A DNA stretch of 64,000 bases from contig CM045762.1 in the NCBI GenBank assembly GCA_025200525.1, positions 84,411,893-84,475,892 on the forward strand, read 5' to 3'. This document shows positions 32,001 to 43,800 of this stretch, piece by piece. Position 1 is the stretch's first letter. Every line of letters starts with the position of its first letter. This DNA is from Camellia lanceoleosa. Taxonomy: Eukaryota > Streptophyta > Magnoliopsida > Ericales > Theaceae. The notes beneath the pieces are model-generated. The model worked only from the letters and a program-made list of their open reading frames with translations. It searched no databases and was not told where the DNA came from. Position numbers and translations under genes: made by a program.

Positions 32001-32373
32001 TTTGATCGGGCGAGCGGAGGTGCTCATAGCTGACCTTCCCCAATCGTACCCAAGTTCCCGAGCCGAGGTAACTTTGGTGATGACGGACACGTGGCCTTAG
32101 GCAAACGAGTCAGGGTTTCCTAAATTCCCTCAAAATAAAAATATTTAGGTGGCGACTCTGTATTTGGCAAAGCAGTCTATGTTTGGCACTTCTTTCTAAA
32201 AATCTGCTTTCAAAACGATTTGCCGAATTTGGACTCTTTGGTGATTTATCAATCTCGCATTGCACTTTGCGAGATCAGATTAAGAACCGTGACAATTTGA
32301 GTCCGAACTGTAGTAAGCCCTAATGAACAAAACAGGATTCTCTCCCGGGACGTTCGGGGACGTCTACACGGGT

Positions 32374-33877
32374 CTCGTAGTCTAGCATTTTCTTGCTCAA
32401 GTAATAGATGGCCTTCTCCACTCTATCTTTAGATTCTTGAGCTAACATGTATCCCATGGTTGAGTTCGTTACTGACAAATACAGAATCATAGGTTTCCTC
32501 GGCTCTGGTGGCGACAACACAGGCGGATTCTGTAGGTATTGCTTAACCTACTCAAAAGCAAACTAACATCGATCGTCCCATCGGAACTTCTTCCCTTTCT
32601 TCAGGAGACCAAATAGTGGTTCACAAGTCAAGGTTAATTTGGAGATAAACCGTCTTATGAATTGTACTTTACCCAGAAAGCTACACAGCTCTTTTTCAAT
32701 CCTTGGTGGTGGTATTTCTAAGATGGCCTTGATTTTAGAAGGATCTACTTCAATTTCCCTCTGCGTGATCAGAAAACTCAGCATTTTCCCTGCCGTTACA
32801 CCAAAGGTGCCTTTTTTGTGGGTTTAACCTCAATCTGTATTCCCTGATCCGTTGAAAGAATTTTTCGAGTGCGATATAGTGGCTTTCCCGCTCTTTAGAT
32901 TTGACAATCATGTCATCCACAAACACCTCAACCTTTTTGTGGATCATGTCATGCAAAATGATGGTCATAGCCCTCTGATAGGTAGCCCCAGCATTCTTCA
33001 ACCCAAACAGTATGACTCGGTAGCAGTACATACCCCATAGCGTGGTGAAAGCAGTCTTTTTTCGATCTTCCGGTGCCATCAGAATCTGATTGTACCCGGA
33101 AAACCCATCCATAAAGGAAAGCAAGGCATGGCCTGCGGTGAAATCTACCTGCTTATCAATATGCGGCAGAGGAAAGTCATCTTTCGGGCTCGCCTTGTTC
33201 AAGTCTCGAAAGTCGACACAAACCCGGATTTGCCATCCCTCTTCGGCACTAGGATGATATTGGCTAACCAGGTCGGCTACTAACAAAAATCCTACATCAA
33301 TCTACTTGGTGACCTCTTCCTTGATTTTCAATGCCCAATCCGGATGAACTTTGCGTAGTTTCTGCTTCACTGGGCGGGCTTCAGGGTCAAGAGGGATCCG
33401 GTGCTGTATGATCTCAGGGTCGATTCCAGGCATGTCTTCGTAGGACCACGCGAAAATATCTTTAAAATCTTTTAACAAAACAATTAAACACTCGCATTTC
33501 TCTGAAGACAACGTGGACCCAATCTGGACCAAGCATGGATCCTTCTCAGTACCCACATTAATGGCAATGATTTCATCAAAACAAGGCTTAGCAAACCTTT
33601 TCTCCTTTCGATTAATCAACTTTTTCAAAGCTAGAGGAATTTCTTTCTCTTTGTTTTCATTAAAATTATGAAAATCTTGGTCAATACAATAAACCAACGG
33701 CGCAGAGAAATACATAGAATCTGCAGCGTTTTCATTCAAAAAGTCTAGATCTTCGGTTACAGACTCAAAAGAAAAGATGAATGAACACCTAGACAGAACT
33801 TTGGTATTCGGGTTACCACCCCCAAAAGTACCAAACTCAGAATTCCCAAACTGACTTGAATCTGATCCCAACCCCAC
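32374..33877 (-). pseudogene. Tat reverse transcriptase (with start of RNase H)
   Basis: The N-terminal connection (33877-33302) reads FKDIFAWSYEDMPGIDPEII and PLDPEARPVKQKLRKVHPDW, typical of Tat. RT motifs follow: VCVDFRDLNKASPKDDFPLP, ALLSFMDGFSGYNQI, MYCYRVILFGLKNAGATYQR and the catalytic FVDDMIVKS. A frameshift near 32780 moves to VDPSKIKAILEIPPP and ELCSFLGKVQFIRRFIS, then a stop near 32560 and the beginning of RNase H (KAIYYLSKKMLDYETR) up to the CGGGT insertion site. Stops and shifts (33301, 32780, 32562) make it non-functional. It copies element RNA into DNA; the YVDD-equivalent Asp pair is still present. Confidence 0.85.
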
Positions 33878-34803
33878 AGACTTAGTGGAATTAGATTCTA
33901 GCTCTTCACCCGATTTGGAACTGGAAAGATAACCCTCCTCCAGCTACCAAGTAAGATGCGGTACCTTTGATACATCCAAAATTTCAAAGATTGGGTCCAC
34001 ACCCGGTCATTCCCCGATCATGGAGATAGTAAAGTTATCCCTTAAGTTCTCTAGGTCAGCCGCAAGATATGTTAGGAGATTGGCCAGTACTGCCCCTACT
34101 TCAGGTTCACTGGTGTCTGAGTCATCTTCCATGCTTTGGCTAACTCTAATGTTTGGTTCAGCCCTTTTCTCATCGCTGTCCTGCAACTGTAGATCAAAGA
34201 AAGATCTTGAACCCAGGGACGCGCTTTTTTGAGGAATTTATCCAAGGCTCAGGAAAGTCGCAAAAAAGGAAATCCTCTTACTCTCGAACAAATCGACCAT
34301 TCAGCGTCCCTTGGATTGGCCTGTGGACGAGCTCATATTGCTTCTCAACTCTCTTGGCTTTGGCTCTGCCTCTCATTTCTTTTCCCTTTCTGATCCAGTC
34401 CTCTCTGGTAAGCACATAGCCCAGTCCATAGGCATGTTGGTTATGTGGCACATCTGCCAGTGCCACAACACCTTTTCGACCACTCTTTCCAAGCCCTATT
34501 CCTGGAACTTGTCACAGTTTGTTCATGAAGTAGACGAACTGGGCACTAACGTACATGCCTTCGTTTGTGGCCAGAATGGTTTGTACTACCTGGACTTTAG
34601 CCAGAGTGAATCCCGAGAGGAAGACATCTTTGTCGCCATGATTGATCTATAGCACTGGCGTGGTCAACTCTGGAGGCGGATGGATGGATGAGTTCCCAAA
34701 AATAGTAGTTACCCCTCCCCTATGAGGGCACTTCAACATTTGATAGAGGGTAGAGGACACAACCTTTATGTGATATAACCAAGGCCTCCCTAGTGGTAGA
34801 TTA
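33878..34803 (-). pseudogene. Tat protease and G-patch-like region
   Basis: Upstream of RT on the minus strand, the frame contains an LPLGRPW segment (34803), FGNSSIHPPPELTTPVL, FLSGFTLAKVQVV, a glycine-rich PGIGLGKSGRKGVV piece and HAYGLGYVLTREDWIRKGKE (34466-34278). This is the order seen in Tat polyproteins, where the retropepsin precedes a G-patch-like GLGYxPTRED motif. The protease active-site DTG is not visible because homology begins just after it; the N-terminal protease and gag are lost at 34803. Several in-frame stops (near 34650, 34530, 34017, 33945) are present. Confidence 0.65.
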
Positions 34804-35386
34804 TCTGTGAACTCTGAATATAAATATGATTATGATTATGAATCTGTTTCTGACCTAAACATTGATTTCTGAATTCGTTATGGACACTATTCATAAAACC
34901 TTTACTTTGTTATTATTCATTGGGCTCTAGTTCATTATTTTATATTTATGTATGTAGGTGATCAAGCGTGTAACCAAGCTTGAGACATCCAGTCTGGATC
35001 TATTTTTGTGTCAGCCAACTTATGGGCCTCCGGTGGAGGTTCCGACATTTGCTAGTGGTCAAGTCATATGAACAAGTTTTAAGTCTTTATTTTCTTTTGT
35101 TGGATAAGTTTTTGTACTATCTGTAAATAGGGCTAAGTCCCATTTTGGCTTTATCCGTATATAAAGATGACATAAGACTAATGAAATTATGACGTCACAT
35201 ATATGTAAATAAAGTTTAAAAATTTATGTCCCTTATACGTTTGCATAGCTCTGTGGACATTGTACTTGGATATTTGCTTCCATTAGTCCCTTTATTTTGC
35301 TAATCTGTTTCAGAGGCCTTCGGTAATCTTAGGATTACTAGTCGGTTATGATGCTAAACCTATAGGGGTGAGTTTAGATCATGACA
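34804..35386 (+). mobile_element. chromovirus-type LTR, 3' part, plus orientation
   Basis: Ends GAGTTTAGATCATGACA at 35386, comparable to the GGTTCGGGTCGTGACA end of the solo LTR at 59005. About 430 bp upstream it has TATGTAGGTGATCAAGCGTG, at the same distance from the end as TCTGTAGGTCGTCAAACCGG in that LTR. The 5' part is missing; it abuts Tat protease sequence at about 34803. It may be the remnant of the event that removed the Tat 5' half. Confidence 0.5.
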
Positions 35387-35440
35387 CCAAGAGCAAGAAA
35401 TGGGTCGGGTCTAAACTGGAACCGTTATAATCTCCCCCCT
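35387..35440 (-). mobile_element. chromovirus LTR stub and polypurine tract, minus strand
   Basis: Minus-strand AGGGGGGAGA (35440-35431) is a clear polypurine tract, followed at 35429 by TATAACGGTTCCAGTTTAGA and CCCGACCC. The first ~41 bp match the LTR start at 39731 (TGTAACGGTTCTGGTTTAGA). Similarity ends after 35387, where the plus-oriented LTR takes over. It is the 3' LTR start of the minus-strand chromovirus whose integrase lies at 35623-37179. Confidence 0.6.
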
Positions 35441-35622
35441 TAAGAAATTTCATCCTTGAAATTATAAACCAAACCAATAACTACCGAATATTAATTCCAT
35501 TGGCCATCCACACTAGTGATAATGACAAAACAGTCTTTCAATACAAGATATTACGGTTCAACTTTCCAAAACATTTACAATGTTTATCTATTACAACATG
35601 AATAAAATTCTCGATACAAGTC

Positions 35623-37179
35623 TCAAACATCAACAAATAGGTTCGAATACTTCTCACAAACATCCACCTCATGCTCCCAAGTTGCCTCATGGACTTCATA
35701 GTGTCGCCACAATACCTTAACCAACAGAATAGTCTTGCCCCTCAAGACATGATCCCGAGTATCTAACACTCGAATTGGTCTCTCTTTATATGAGGCATCC
35801 TCATTTACCTCTAACTCGGTCCAATCCAACATGTGTGAAGGATCAGGCTCGTATTTCTAGAGCATACAAATATAAAACACGTCATGAAAATTGAAAAGTT
35901 AGGGCGGCAAAGCCAAATGATAAGCTACTTCCTCAATCCGCTCTAGAATTTCAAAAGGCTTAATAAATCTAGGAAATAACATCCTACTCTTCTAGAATTC
36001 ATCAAACCCCGTCTTGGTAATATTTTCAGAAACACATGATCTCTACCTTAAAAGATAAAGGCCTCCTTCTACGATCGACATAGCTCTTCTGGCGACACTG
36101 AGCCGAAACCAACCTCTTATGAATAAGTGTAATCATCTCTGTTGCTTTCTTGACTAACTCTGGACCTAAAATAGATGCATCGCGCACCTTAGCCCAACAC
36201 ACAAAAGACCTACATGGTCAGCTATACAAGGCCTCAAAAAGCACCATACCAATACTCGACTAAAAACTGTTATTATAAACAAACTCCACCAAAGGTAAAT
36301 ACCTTTCCAATAACCCCTTAAAGTCGAGAATGCAAGCTCGAAGCATGTCCTCTAAAATATGAATGGTGCACTCGGATTGCTTGTCAGTCTAAGGATGATA
36401 GGCGGTGCTAAACGTCAACCTAGTGCCCAAGGCATTCTGTAGGCTTTGCCACAACTGAGTCATAAAACATGGATCTCTATCTGAGATGATAGTCACACCT
36501 ACTCCGTGAAGTCGAACTATATCCCTAACATATAGGTCAGCAAGATAATCTACCCAGTCACTTGTGCACATAGGTATAAAGTGTTTTGATTTGGTTAACC
36601 GATCTATTATCACCCACATAGCATCATTACCCTGTTGAGTCCTCGGAAGACCCACAATAAAATCCATCGTAACATGCTCCCATTTCCACTCGGCTATAGG
36701 TAAAGGTTGCAATAAACCTGTTGGTCATTGATGCTCAGCCTTTACTTATTGACAAGTAAGGCACCTCGAAACAAATAAGGCTATATATCTCTTCATCCCC
36801 CTCCACCAAAACTAACGACGAAGATCGTGGTACATCTTTGTGTCTCTCGGGAATACCACAAGACATGAATGATGGAATTCTCGGAGTGCCTCCTCCCTAC
36901 AAAATTCTAGCACAAAAAGACGGTCTAGATACCTCACACTCGAGTCAGAATAAATATTCAAGCTATTCTCTACCTTTCTACTAGATATCTTTCCTCGGAT
37001 AGCCTCTACTTCGTGATCACACTATTATGCCTCTATAACTTAGCTAACTAAGGTAGGTTGTGCAACTACGAAAAATACGGTGGCTAACTCAATGGATTTT
37101 CCCAGGTGCAAGTCAAACTCGCCAATAGCGCACAACATCTCATACTCCCGAATGGTAATTCCTACTCAATGCATCGGTC
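35623..37179 (-). pseudogene. chromovirus integrase and C-terminal chromodomain region
   Basis: The minus-strand frame reads the zinc-binding region (EALREFHHS, TKMYHDLRR, VSRCLTCQ), then the core with WKWEHVTMDFIVGLPRTQ, a VIIDRLTKSKHF segment, ISDRDPCFMTQLW and ECTIHILEDMLRAC; all three DDE residues are present. It ends (35832-35623) with RPIRVLDTRDHVLRGKTILL and VKVLWRHYEVHEATWEHE, the chromodomain-containing tail that separates chromoviruses (Tekay/Del-like) from Tat elements. Many stops interrupt it. RT and RNase H are missing: the frame is cut at about 37180 by an oppositely oriented LTR fragment. The chromodomain is thought to guide integration to heterochromatin. Confidence 0.8.
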
Positions 37180-37876
37180 CCGTGGACGAAATTTTCTTGA
37201 AATGACAATAGTAGTGCTTATATAGCCTACATTTACATGGGTCCAGATTCATGGTTTCCTCTGAACGAAATTTTCAAGAAATGTTGTATTGTTTTGAAAT
37301 TCTCAGAGTGTGATTCACTACCCTATTTTTTATTATACAGGAAATGATTTATGAACCATGATATTAATTTAGCATTGCACGGTTTTGGAAAAAGATATAA
37401 AAATGTTTTGGCACGAGCATTGCATATTCATTCACCTTATAGCTTTGTTAAGATTCATATACTATGTCAGATTATTTCTACTGGGCTTTGGCTCACCCTA
37501 TGTAGGAAAAACATTTCAGGTGCAGATGACATGCCTCCGCCAAGGTAATAGCTTGAGAGGACTTAGAACAAGGGCTTTATTTTGTTGATTTTGTATATGT
37601 TTTATACAGGCCACGGGCCTTCACTTTTGTTTGAGACCAAGCATCGTCTTGGAAAGTTGTAAGCCTTTAGGATATTTATTAACTGTTTTATTTTCATGTC
37701 TTATCCCTTGTTGTAACATATGCTATAGATTCAGGGCTAGACTTGCGAATGTATAACGGCATATGTCACTCTTTTGTAAAACTTGATTGGGAATTAATGA
37801 AAGATAATTACTTTATCCCTATTGTCTTTTATTGATACTGTGTGTGGGTTTATAGCAATTTTTTTAGGGCGTTACA
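37180..37876 (+). mobile_element. chromovirus LTR fragment, plus orientation
   Basis: Ends GGGCGTTACA at 37876. Contains TGGGCTTTGGCTCACCCTAT, an 'AGGTGCAGATGACATGCCTC' block and CCAAGCATCGTCTTGGAAAG, each of which recurs inverted in the adjoining 37877-39731 LTR. Its left edge holds GTGGACGAAATTTTCTTG twice in variant form (37181, 37262), the sequence that usually precedes the PPT in this group. The left boundary is approximate. Confidence 0.55.
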
Positions 37877-39731
37877 CATACATAAATCCTAGATCCTGAA
37901 TTTATAACATATAACATGTATACATGAATGGAAATAAAAAGGAAAATCATGTAAGTTTATGCCTTAAGGGCTACATCTTTCCAAGCCGATGCTTGGTTAC
38001 AACAAAAATAAGTTCAACTCAATACAGTTAAAGCCTAAGGCTTGCATAAAAATAAATACACAAAAAAAAAAGAAGCTCTTAGCTCTAAGTCCTCCCAAGC
38101 TATGTCCTTGGTGGAGGCATGTCTTCAGCACCTAAAAGTTATTTTCCACATAGGGTGAGCTAAAGCCCAGTAGAGATATTTTAACACAAGGTATAAAACT
38201 TGATGGAGTTATAAGGTGAATGCATATGCATGCCATTTGTCAAACGAATTCATAAAAAATATCCTTTTTACATCAAAAACAGGCCAGTGCATACAAAACA
38301 CTGGGAATCTCTAGATACGTGTCTGTCAGTAAGCTATACAAGCACTACCAAAGTTATTTTACCAATACTAACCGAAAGGATCAACCCCTAACCAAACGGG
38401 TTTCTAAACTTTCACCAAGGACATACAGGCCAACATAATAACCACAACCACACCCCCTAATCAGATTCACCAAAGTATACACCAATTTTTCTCAAAACAA
38501 TACATTTTCAATGTTTAAGTATAAAACATGCTCAATGCAATACGTATCGGTAACTAGTTTCAATTCACCTAATCCTCATGCAATTTCTACAACAATCAAA
38601 ATTATTTTTCACCGATAACCCAAAATAGATATTTCTACTCAACAGATAATTTTTCAACAATAGATATAATCTCATCCTTTTCAAAATAGGAGCGATACTA
38701 CATATCCAACTCCACTATCTTCATCAACAGATACATTACTCTTATCTTTTCAACACCTAACATCTTTTCATTTTCCTTTTATAAATCAAATATCAATGAT
38801 TTTCAAACAAAACCTTACTTACTTTCAAAATCACATTTAAGTAATGAAATTCTAACATTTCATCACAACCCAATATTTGATACACTTCCACAACCTTACT
38901 TAAGAATCTATTTAAAAAAAACCCACCTTTTACATTTCAAAATCAAACCCTAGGTTCAACCCAAGGTCCCAAATCACTAAAATTTTTCAAACAGCAAATA
39001 ACTAGGCTAAGAATCATACCAAAGGTTAAAGAAATCCCTACCTCAATAGTAGAAGAGGAAGACAGAGAGGGTAAAACTTTGACGAAGCCGAAAACAAGAC
39101 CCTCTTCGATTAAAACGAAACTTTTGACGAGTTCTACCTTTTTCTCCAATGAGCTATGGTGGAGAAATCAATAGGTGAAGGTGTATTTGAGATTTTAAAG
39201 CAAGAACTAAAGAGAGAGTGTAAAGAAATTAGGATTAGAGGTGTTTTAGAGAGAAAGAAAAATGAAAAGTGATTAAAATTTCCTTTTCCCGATCTGATAT
39301 ACGCACAGATCGCTTGACCGACCAAAACACTGCTCGAGCGTCAAACACAATAAGTAACACTGTTCGAGTGACCAAAAACACTGCTCAACGCACATTAACC
39401 CCCTCCCAGAAGTTTTACTGACTATAGAAGACCGCTCAAGCATAGGAAAGACCGCTCGAGTCAAGATACCTTACTTCCAAAAAGTTTTGCAGATCTGCAA
39501 AAATACTGGGAGATATCAAAGACAGCTTGAGCGAGCAAAACACCGCTCAAGCGAACAAGAAGAAAACTGGACAGCAACTCTTTTGAAAAACTAACTCCTA
39601 ACTTGTTCCAAACACAACTAACACTCAATTTAACTACCAACAAGATGAAAAAGGCATGAACAGCAACTAAAGACACAGAATCCTGGATCTAAGAGCAAGA
39701 AATGGGTCGGGTCTAAACCAGAACCGTTACA
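37877..39731 (-). mobile_element. chromovirus LTR, minus orientation, 3' end lost
   Basis: Starts on the minus strand at 39731 with TGTAACGGTTCTGGTTTAGA and CCCGACCC, includes a CT-rich leader-like stretch (39250-39130), and shares the GCTCACCCTATGTGG, CATGCCTCCACCAAGG and AAGCATCGGCTTGGAAAG blocks with the plus-oriented fragment on its left. The last ~150 bp are missing at 37877. Probably the 5' LTR of the minus chromovirus whose 3' LTR stub is at 35387-35429. Confidence 0.6.
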
Positions 39732-39734
39732 CCG

Positions 39735-40338
39735 ACTGCTTAAGTCTTGCCTCTTCTTGCATAAGCATATTGGCCAATTCATTTACATTCCACTTATCCT
39801 TCATAATGTTATAACTAATTTGAAATGGTCCGTACTAAAGAGGCAACAAATTTAGAACAAACTGTACAAGAATGTAGTCATCCACAATCATCCCTAAATT
39901 CTTTAATTGAGCAGCTAAATTGGTCATTTCAAGGACATCCTCATGTATCCCACGCGTACCATCAAATTTTATGGTGGTAAGCTTAGCCATCAGTGTCCCT
40001 ACAAGAGATTTATCAACAGTTTGAAAACATTTTTCCACATTGTCTAGGTATTCTTTAACATCATTAGTTTTTGGAAGAGTTAACTTGACATTGTTTGCTA
40101 TAGTCATTCGCATAAACATAAGGCTTAGTCTGTTCGATTTCTTCTATGCTTCATGCGAAGCCTTTTCTTCTACACTGCTTGTATCAGTAATAACACCCGG
40201 TTTCTCAGATAAAAGTGCTAAGTCAAGGTCTAGAACACCAAGATGAAACTGAACTTGTTCTTTGCAAGCTGAAAAGTTCATTCCATTAAGAAATTGAACA
40301 GATAAAGCAAGCAAATGTAGAGAAATGGGAACTAGCAC
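39735..40338 (-). pseudogene. copia gag
   Basis: The minus-strand frame reads FLNGMNFSACKEQVQFHLGV, SNRLSLMFMRMTIANNVK, KSLVGTLMAKLTTIKFDG, a MTNLAAQLKNLGM segment and MKDKWNVNELANMLMQEEAR, the UBN2-type copia gag that forms the virus-like particle. In-frame TAG codons (40144 and 39835) break it. It is cut at 39732 by the chromovirus LTR, so the C-terminal zinc knuckle is missing. It belongs with the RNase H relic at 10895-11754. The 'FSACKE' position normally carries Trp, another sign of decay. Confidence 0.75.
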
Positions 40339-40880
40339 TACAAATTAATAAGTCATGCTCACTACATTAGTATTAAGAGTTTTAATAAATCAAACACATG
40401 TTTAATCAATAATAAATAGTATTACCGTGATTTACCTTTGGGATAATCTAATAGCATACTATTAATAATTATGGTGATTTCCTTTTACCAATGGGATTAG
40501 TTGATAAAATATTCACAATTAAATAGGTCCATTACTTTTAGGTATCCATTCCAATCCCAATTGTGAATACCAATCATCTATCATATTCCAATTTAATAAT
40601 TACTTAGAATAGTGCACCTTTGGGCCACCTAATATCCATATGCTTAAAGAATTGCAATTTACAAAATCATTATAGTTTAATACTTGGGATAGAGTATTAA
40701 AATACAATTATTTGATTTAATATTTATGTATCATTCTGATTAGATTACTTTGATAACTGCTAATCGTATCATAATATAAATTTTAAATCAAAATAATAAC
40801 TTTGTACATATATGTGAAATCAACAATATTTCATTCACAATTATTAATTACCGGAATATGCAACAAAATATAAGAACGGT

Positions 40881-43800
40881 TGAAGCTCGCCTTTTTTGCG
40901 CCCCCTTTTGGAAACTTGAAAAGAAAGCCCTACAGTTCGGACTCTCGTAGTTCTAAATCTAATCTCACAAGTGTAATGTGAAATTGATAAACACCAAAGA
41001 GTCCAAATCCGACAAATTTTTTGGAAAATCGATTTTGAATCAAAAAGTGCAAAAATTGGACTGCTTTGCTAGATACAGAGTCGCCACCTAAATATTTTAT
41101 TTTTGAGAAATTTAGGAAACCCATGACTCGTGCCAAAGGCCACGTATCCGTCATCACCAAAGTTGCCTCAACTCAATAACTTAGATATGAGAGAGGAAGG
41201 TCATGAATTGAGCACCCCCGCTCGCCTGATCAAAGATCGGCCTCTACTAATCATGATACGATTTTTTATGTACATTATGTGCTCTTGTTCCGGTTATTAA
41301 ACTAACATTACTATGTGATGCGCACAAGCAAATATAGACTAGTTTGCTCAATTTGGAACAATTCAACTCATGTTTGTTTTTGCAAAAATTGTTTGAATTT
41401 GCCACCTCAAGTGGGCTTAAAGTTTACGAATTTGCCACCAAACCATAGTGGGCTTAAAACATTATTTGCCACTCAACAAAGTGGGCTTAAAACGCACATT
41501 CATTCGTTCCAATTCAAATAACAAACCTTCATCCACAGACATTCAAGCAGTTAATCATTTAAGCACATAGCCTCATAGCAAGCATGCTAAACATGGCAAC
41601 ATTCACATTCATGCAAGTATGCTAAAGCATAAAAACTCACCTAGTACTCCAAGCTAAGAAGATATGAGTTAAAAAATTATACATGATTCCTAACTATACA
41701 AAGATGCCTAATGCGACACATGCAATATGCAATTAATAGGCTCAGCTACTAATATGGCATATGAAGCAATTTGATAACATGTGGTTAAACACGTATTCAA
41801 GGAATTATTGAAATGACGATGCAATTTGAATGATGCGCCAAGCCTCGGTACATGCAAGACATGATGAATAGACGCAAGCATGTGATATGCTAATTAAAAC
41901 ATGTCCCTAATCTAACCATCAAAAGCAATTAAATAAAAATGAAAAAGACGTGGAGTTGGAAGACATACATGCACGCACGCGCGCACACTTATTACAACAT
42001 TACGCCCTCGTGAAAGAGGGTCCAAATGAATAAAAGCTAACTAGCTAATTAAGCTAAGCTAAGCTAAGCTAAACTAATTAAACTAATTATTGCAGCACTT
42101 GAAACTAATTAACTAGCTATACTAGTTAACTAATTATTACAAACCAAATTAATTAACTATTCTAGTTAATTAATTACAAAACAAAATTGAATAACTAGTT
42201 CAACTAATTAATTATTTACAACACTTAATTAGCTACAACTAATTAATTACAACACATATTTGATCTATTGCTAATTAAACTAATTAGCTAATCTCAGGAA
42301 GTGAGGGAGGCCCATGCATGCTCGGTTTTCACCCGAAAAGACATTGCCTTGCTGCTAAATGCCTCTGTTTGCGCATTGAACATCAACAATTCTGCCCACT
42401 TCCAGAATACCTCTGCTCCACCTTACCAACACACTGTGCAAATTTCATTGATGACCGACAAGGGGCCGGTCGGCTACCACTGGTGGCTAATCGGCTACTG
42501 GTGGTGGCTGTCGGTCATTGATAACCTGGACTTCCTTGCTGCAACAGAGAGCAAACAGAGCAAAATAATGTATTTCTCAAGGGTTGTTTGCACACTTTGC
42601 CTCTCCTTTTCATGGGGAAATCAAAGGAGGGACAAAATTTGGTTTATAAACCATCAATCAAGCAATTTCATTACATGATGGCTTGTGAAACCAATTATGC
42701 AAGTTTAATGAATGCCAAACAAGACCAAAATGACCATCACCCTATCATGCATGATCAAGGGCAATGGAGACCTAGGAAAGTGGCACATTTCATCACTTTT
42801 GAATATAAAATGTCTCATTTTCCTTGTGTTCAAAGTTCAAATTAACGTCCGATTTGAACACATACAATGCAACACAGAGAAATGTTTATCTTGCCACTTT
42901 TACTTGCCAATTTTGTTTACACATTTTAGTTACCAAATCATTCATTAATCAATTTGTCCATTGGTGAGTGTCTTCCAAGATGAAAGAAGTGTCAACCAAG
43001 GGATAATGTAAGGTAAGAGAGAGATCATGCCATTGATAATGAACCCTCAAAGAGGATTAAACTATTAAGCATGACCTCAATCTCAAGCTTAAAGGATCCC
43101 AAGCTTGAAACAACTCTCAAAAGCAAATGAAAGAGTGAAGCAAAGAGGGAGGTTGCAGAGTTTATAGTGCTGAAATGGAGTAAAAAAAAACACCAAAAGA
43201 TGCTATCAACTCAAACAAGAGGTGTCTAAGACCCTAAAACACCAAACTTGTGAAGACACTCTCACTAGAAGCATACAAAGCAAAGCTCAAATGCCACTAA
43301 CAACTCAAAACAATCCTAAAACAGGTTAAAACAATCCTAAAATGTGCTGGAATTGAGCTAACAAAGGCTAGAATAATAGGCTAAAACATAACACAAGCTA
43401 AGCTAGTAAGCAAGACACAAGAAAGGGAGTCTAACCCCTCCAATTTTGGACTTCAAAACATAATTTTAGCCACTGAAATAGCTCTGAAAAATAGTGTTTA
43501 AAAGCTCTGAAAAAGATGATACAAGGGTGGGAAACACAAGGGTAATTGCCTTCAAAACAAGGTACAAAGAAGGGCTATCAACCCCTCAACCTTTAACGGC
43601 CTTAGGGCCCAAGCTTCAGCGTAAAAACATAAAGTTTTTTTAGCCCAAAATCAGTTGGAAAACATGCTGGAATGAAGAGAAAAGTAGCTAAAACATTGAG
43701 CTTTTGAGCTAGTAAACAAGCATAAAGAAGGGTGGCTAACCCCTCTATTTTTGGGACCTCAAAACAACATTTTTAACCTCTGAAAACCTCTGAAAATCAG

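Larger units (their letters stand above)
28303..32368 (+). mobile_element. solo Tat LTR (4066 bp), plus orientation, inside Tat RNase H
   Basis: Starts TATAGACACCTCATTTTTGA (TG mutated to TA) and ends GGGGACGTCTACA, flanked by a perfect CGGGT duplication (28298-28302, 32369-32373). Inside are GGCC-rich boxes (28500-28660 and 30895-31010), a palindromic tandem array (28689-29020), TATAAAA at 29030, and the conserved LTR-end block (31960-32260: GATCTTTGATCGGGCGAGCG, AATATTTAGGTGGCGACTCT). There is no coding capacity. At ~4 kb this is a very long LTR, as in Tat elements. It lies in the opposite orientation to its host element. Confidence 0.9.
12550..34803 (-). mobile_element. Ty3/gypsy Tat-lineage element, 5' truncated, with nested solo LTRs
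   Basis: Minus-strand order is protease region (34803-33878), RT (33877-32374), RNase H (28302-27979), second RNase H-like domain (27978-27670), integrase (27624-26279), a long region with antisense genes (25614-20892), PPT (19047-19034) and 3' LTR (19033-12550). The dual RNase H, multi-kilobase LTRs and antisense ORFs are characteristic of the Tat lineage (Ogre and relatives). Gag, PBS and 5' LTR are missing: homology stops at 34803 beside a chromovirus LTR fragment. All frames are broken. Two solo Tat LTRs sit inside it (14012-17287 and 28303-32368). The 3' LTR left end is approximate. Confidence 0.8.

Noticed and set aside
34776..35391. CCAAG on both sides of the plus-oriented LTR fragment as a target duplication
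   Set aside because: The left CCAAG is part of conserved Tat protease coding and is not followed by a TG LTR start; coincidence is likelier.
42301..42948. 125-residue and neighbouring plus-strand frames
   Set aside because: Located inside a minus-oriented solo Tat LTR; the corresponding region of other Tat LTRs is not open.
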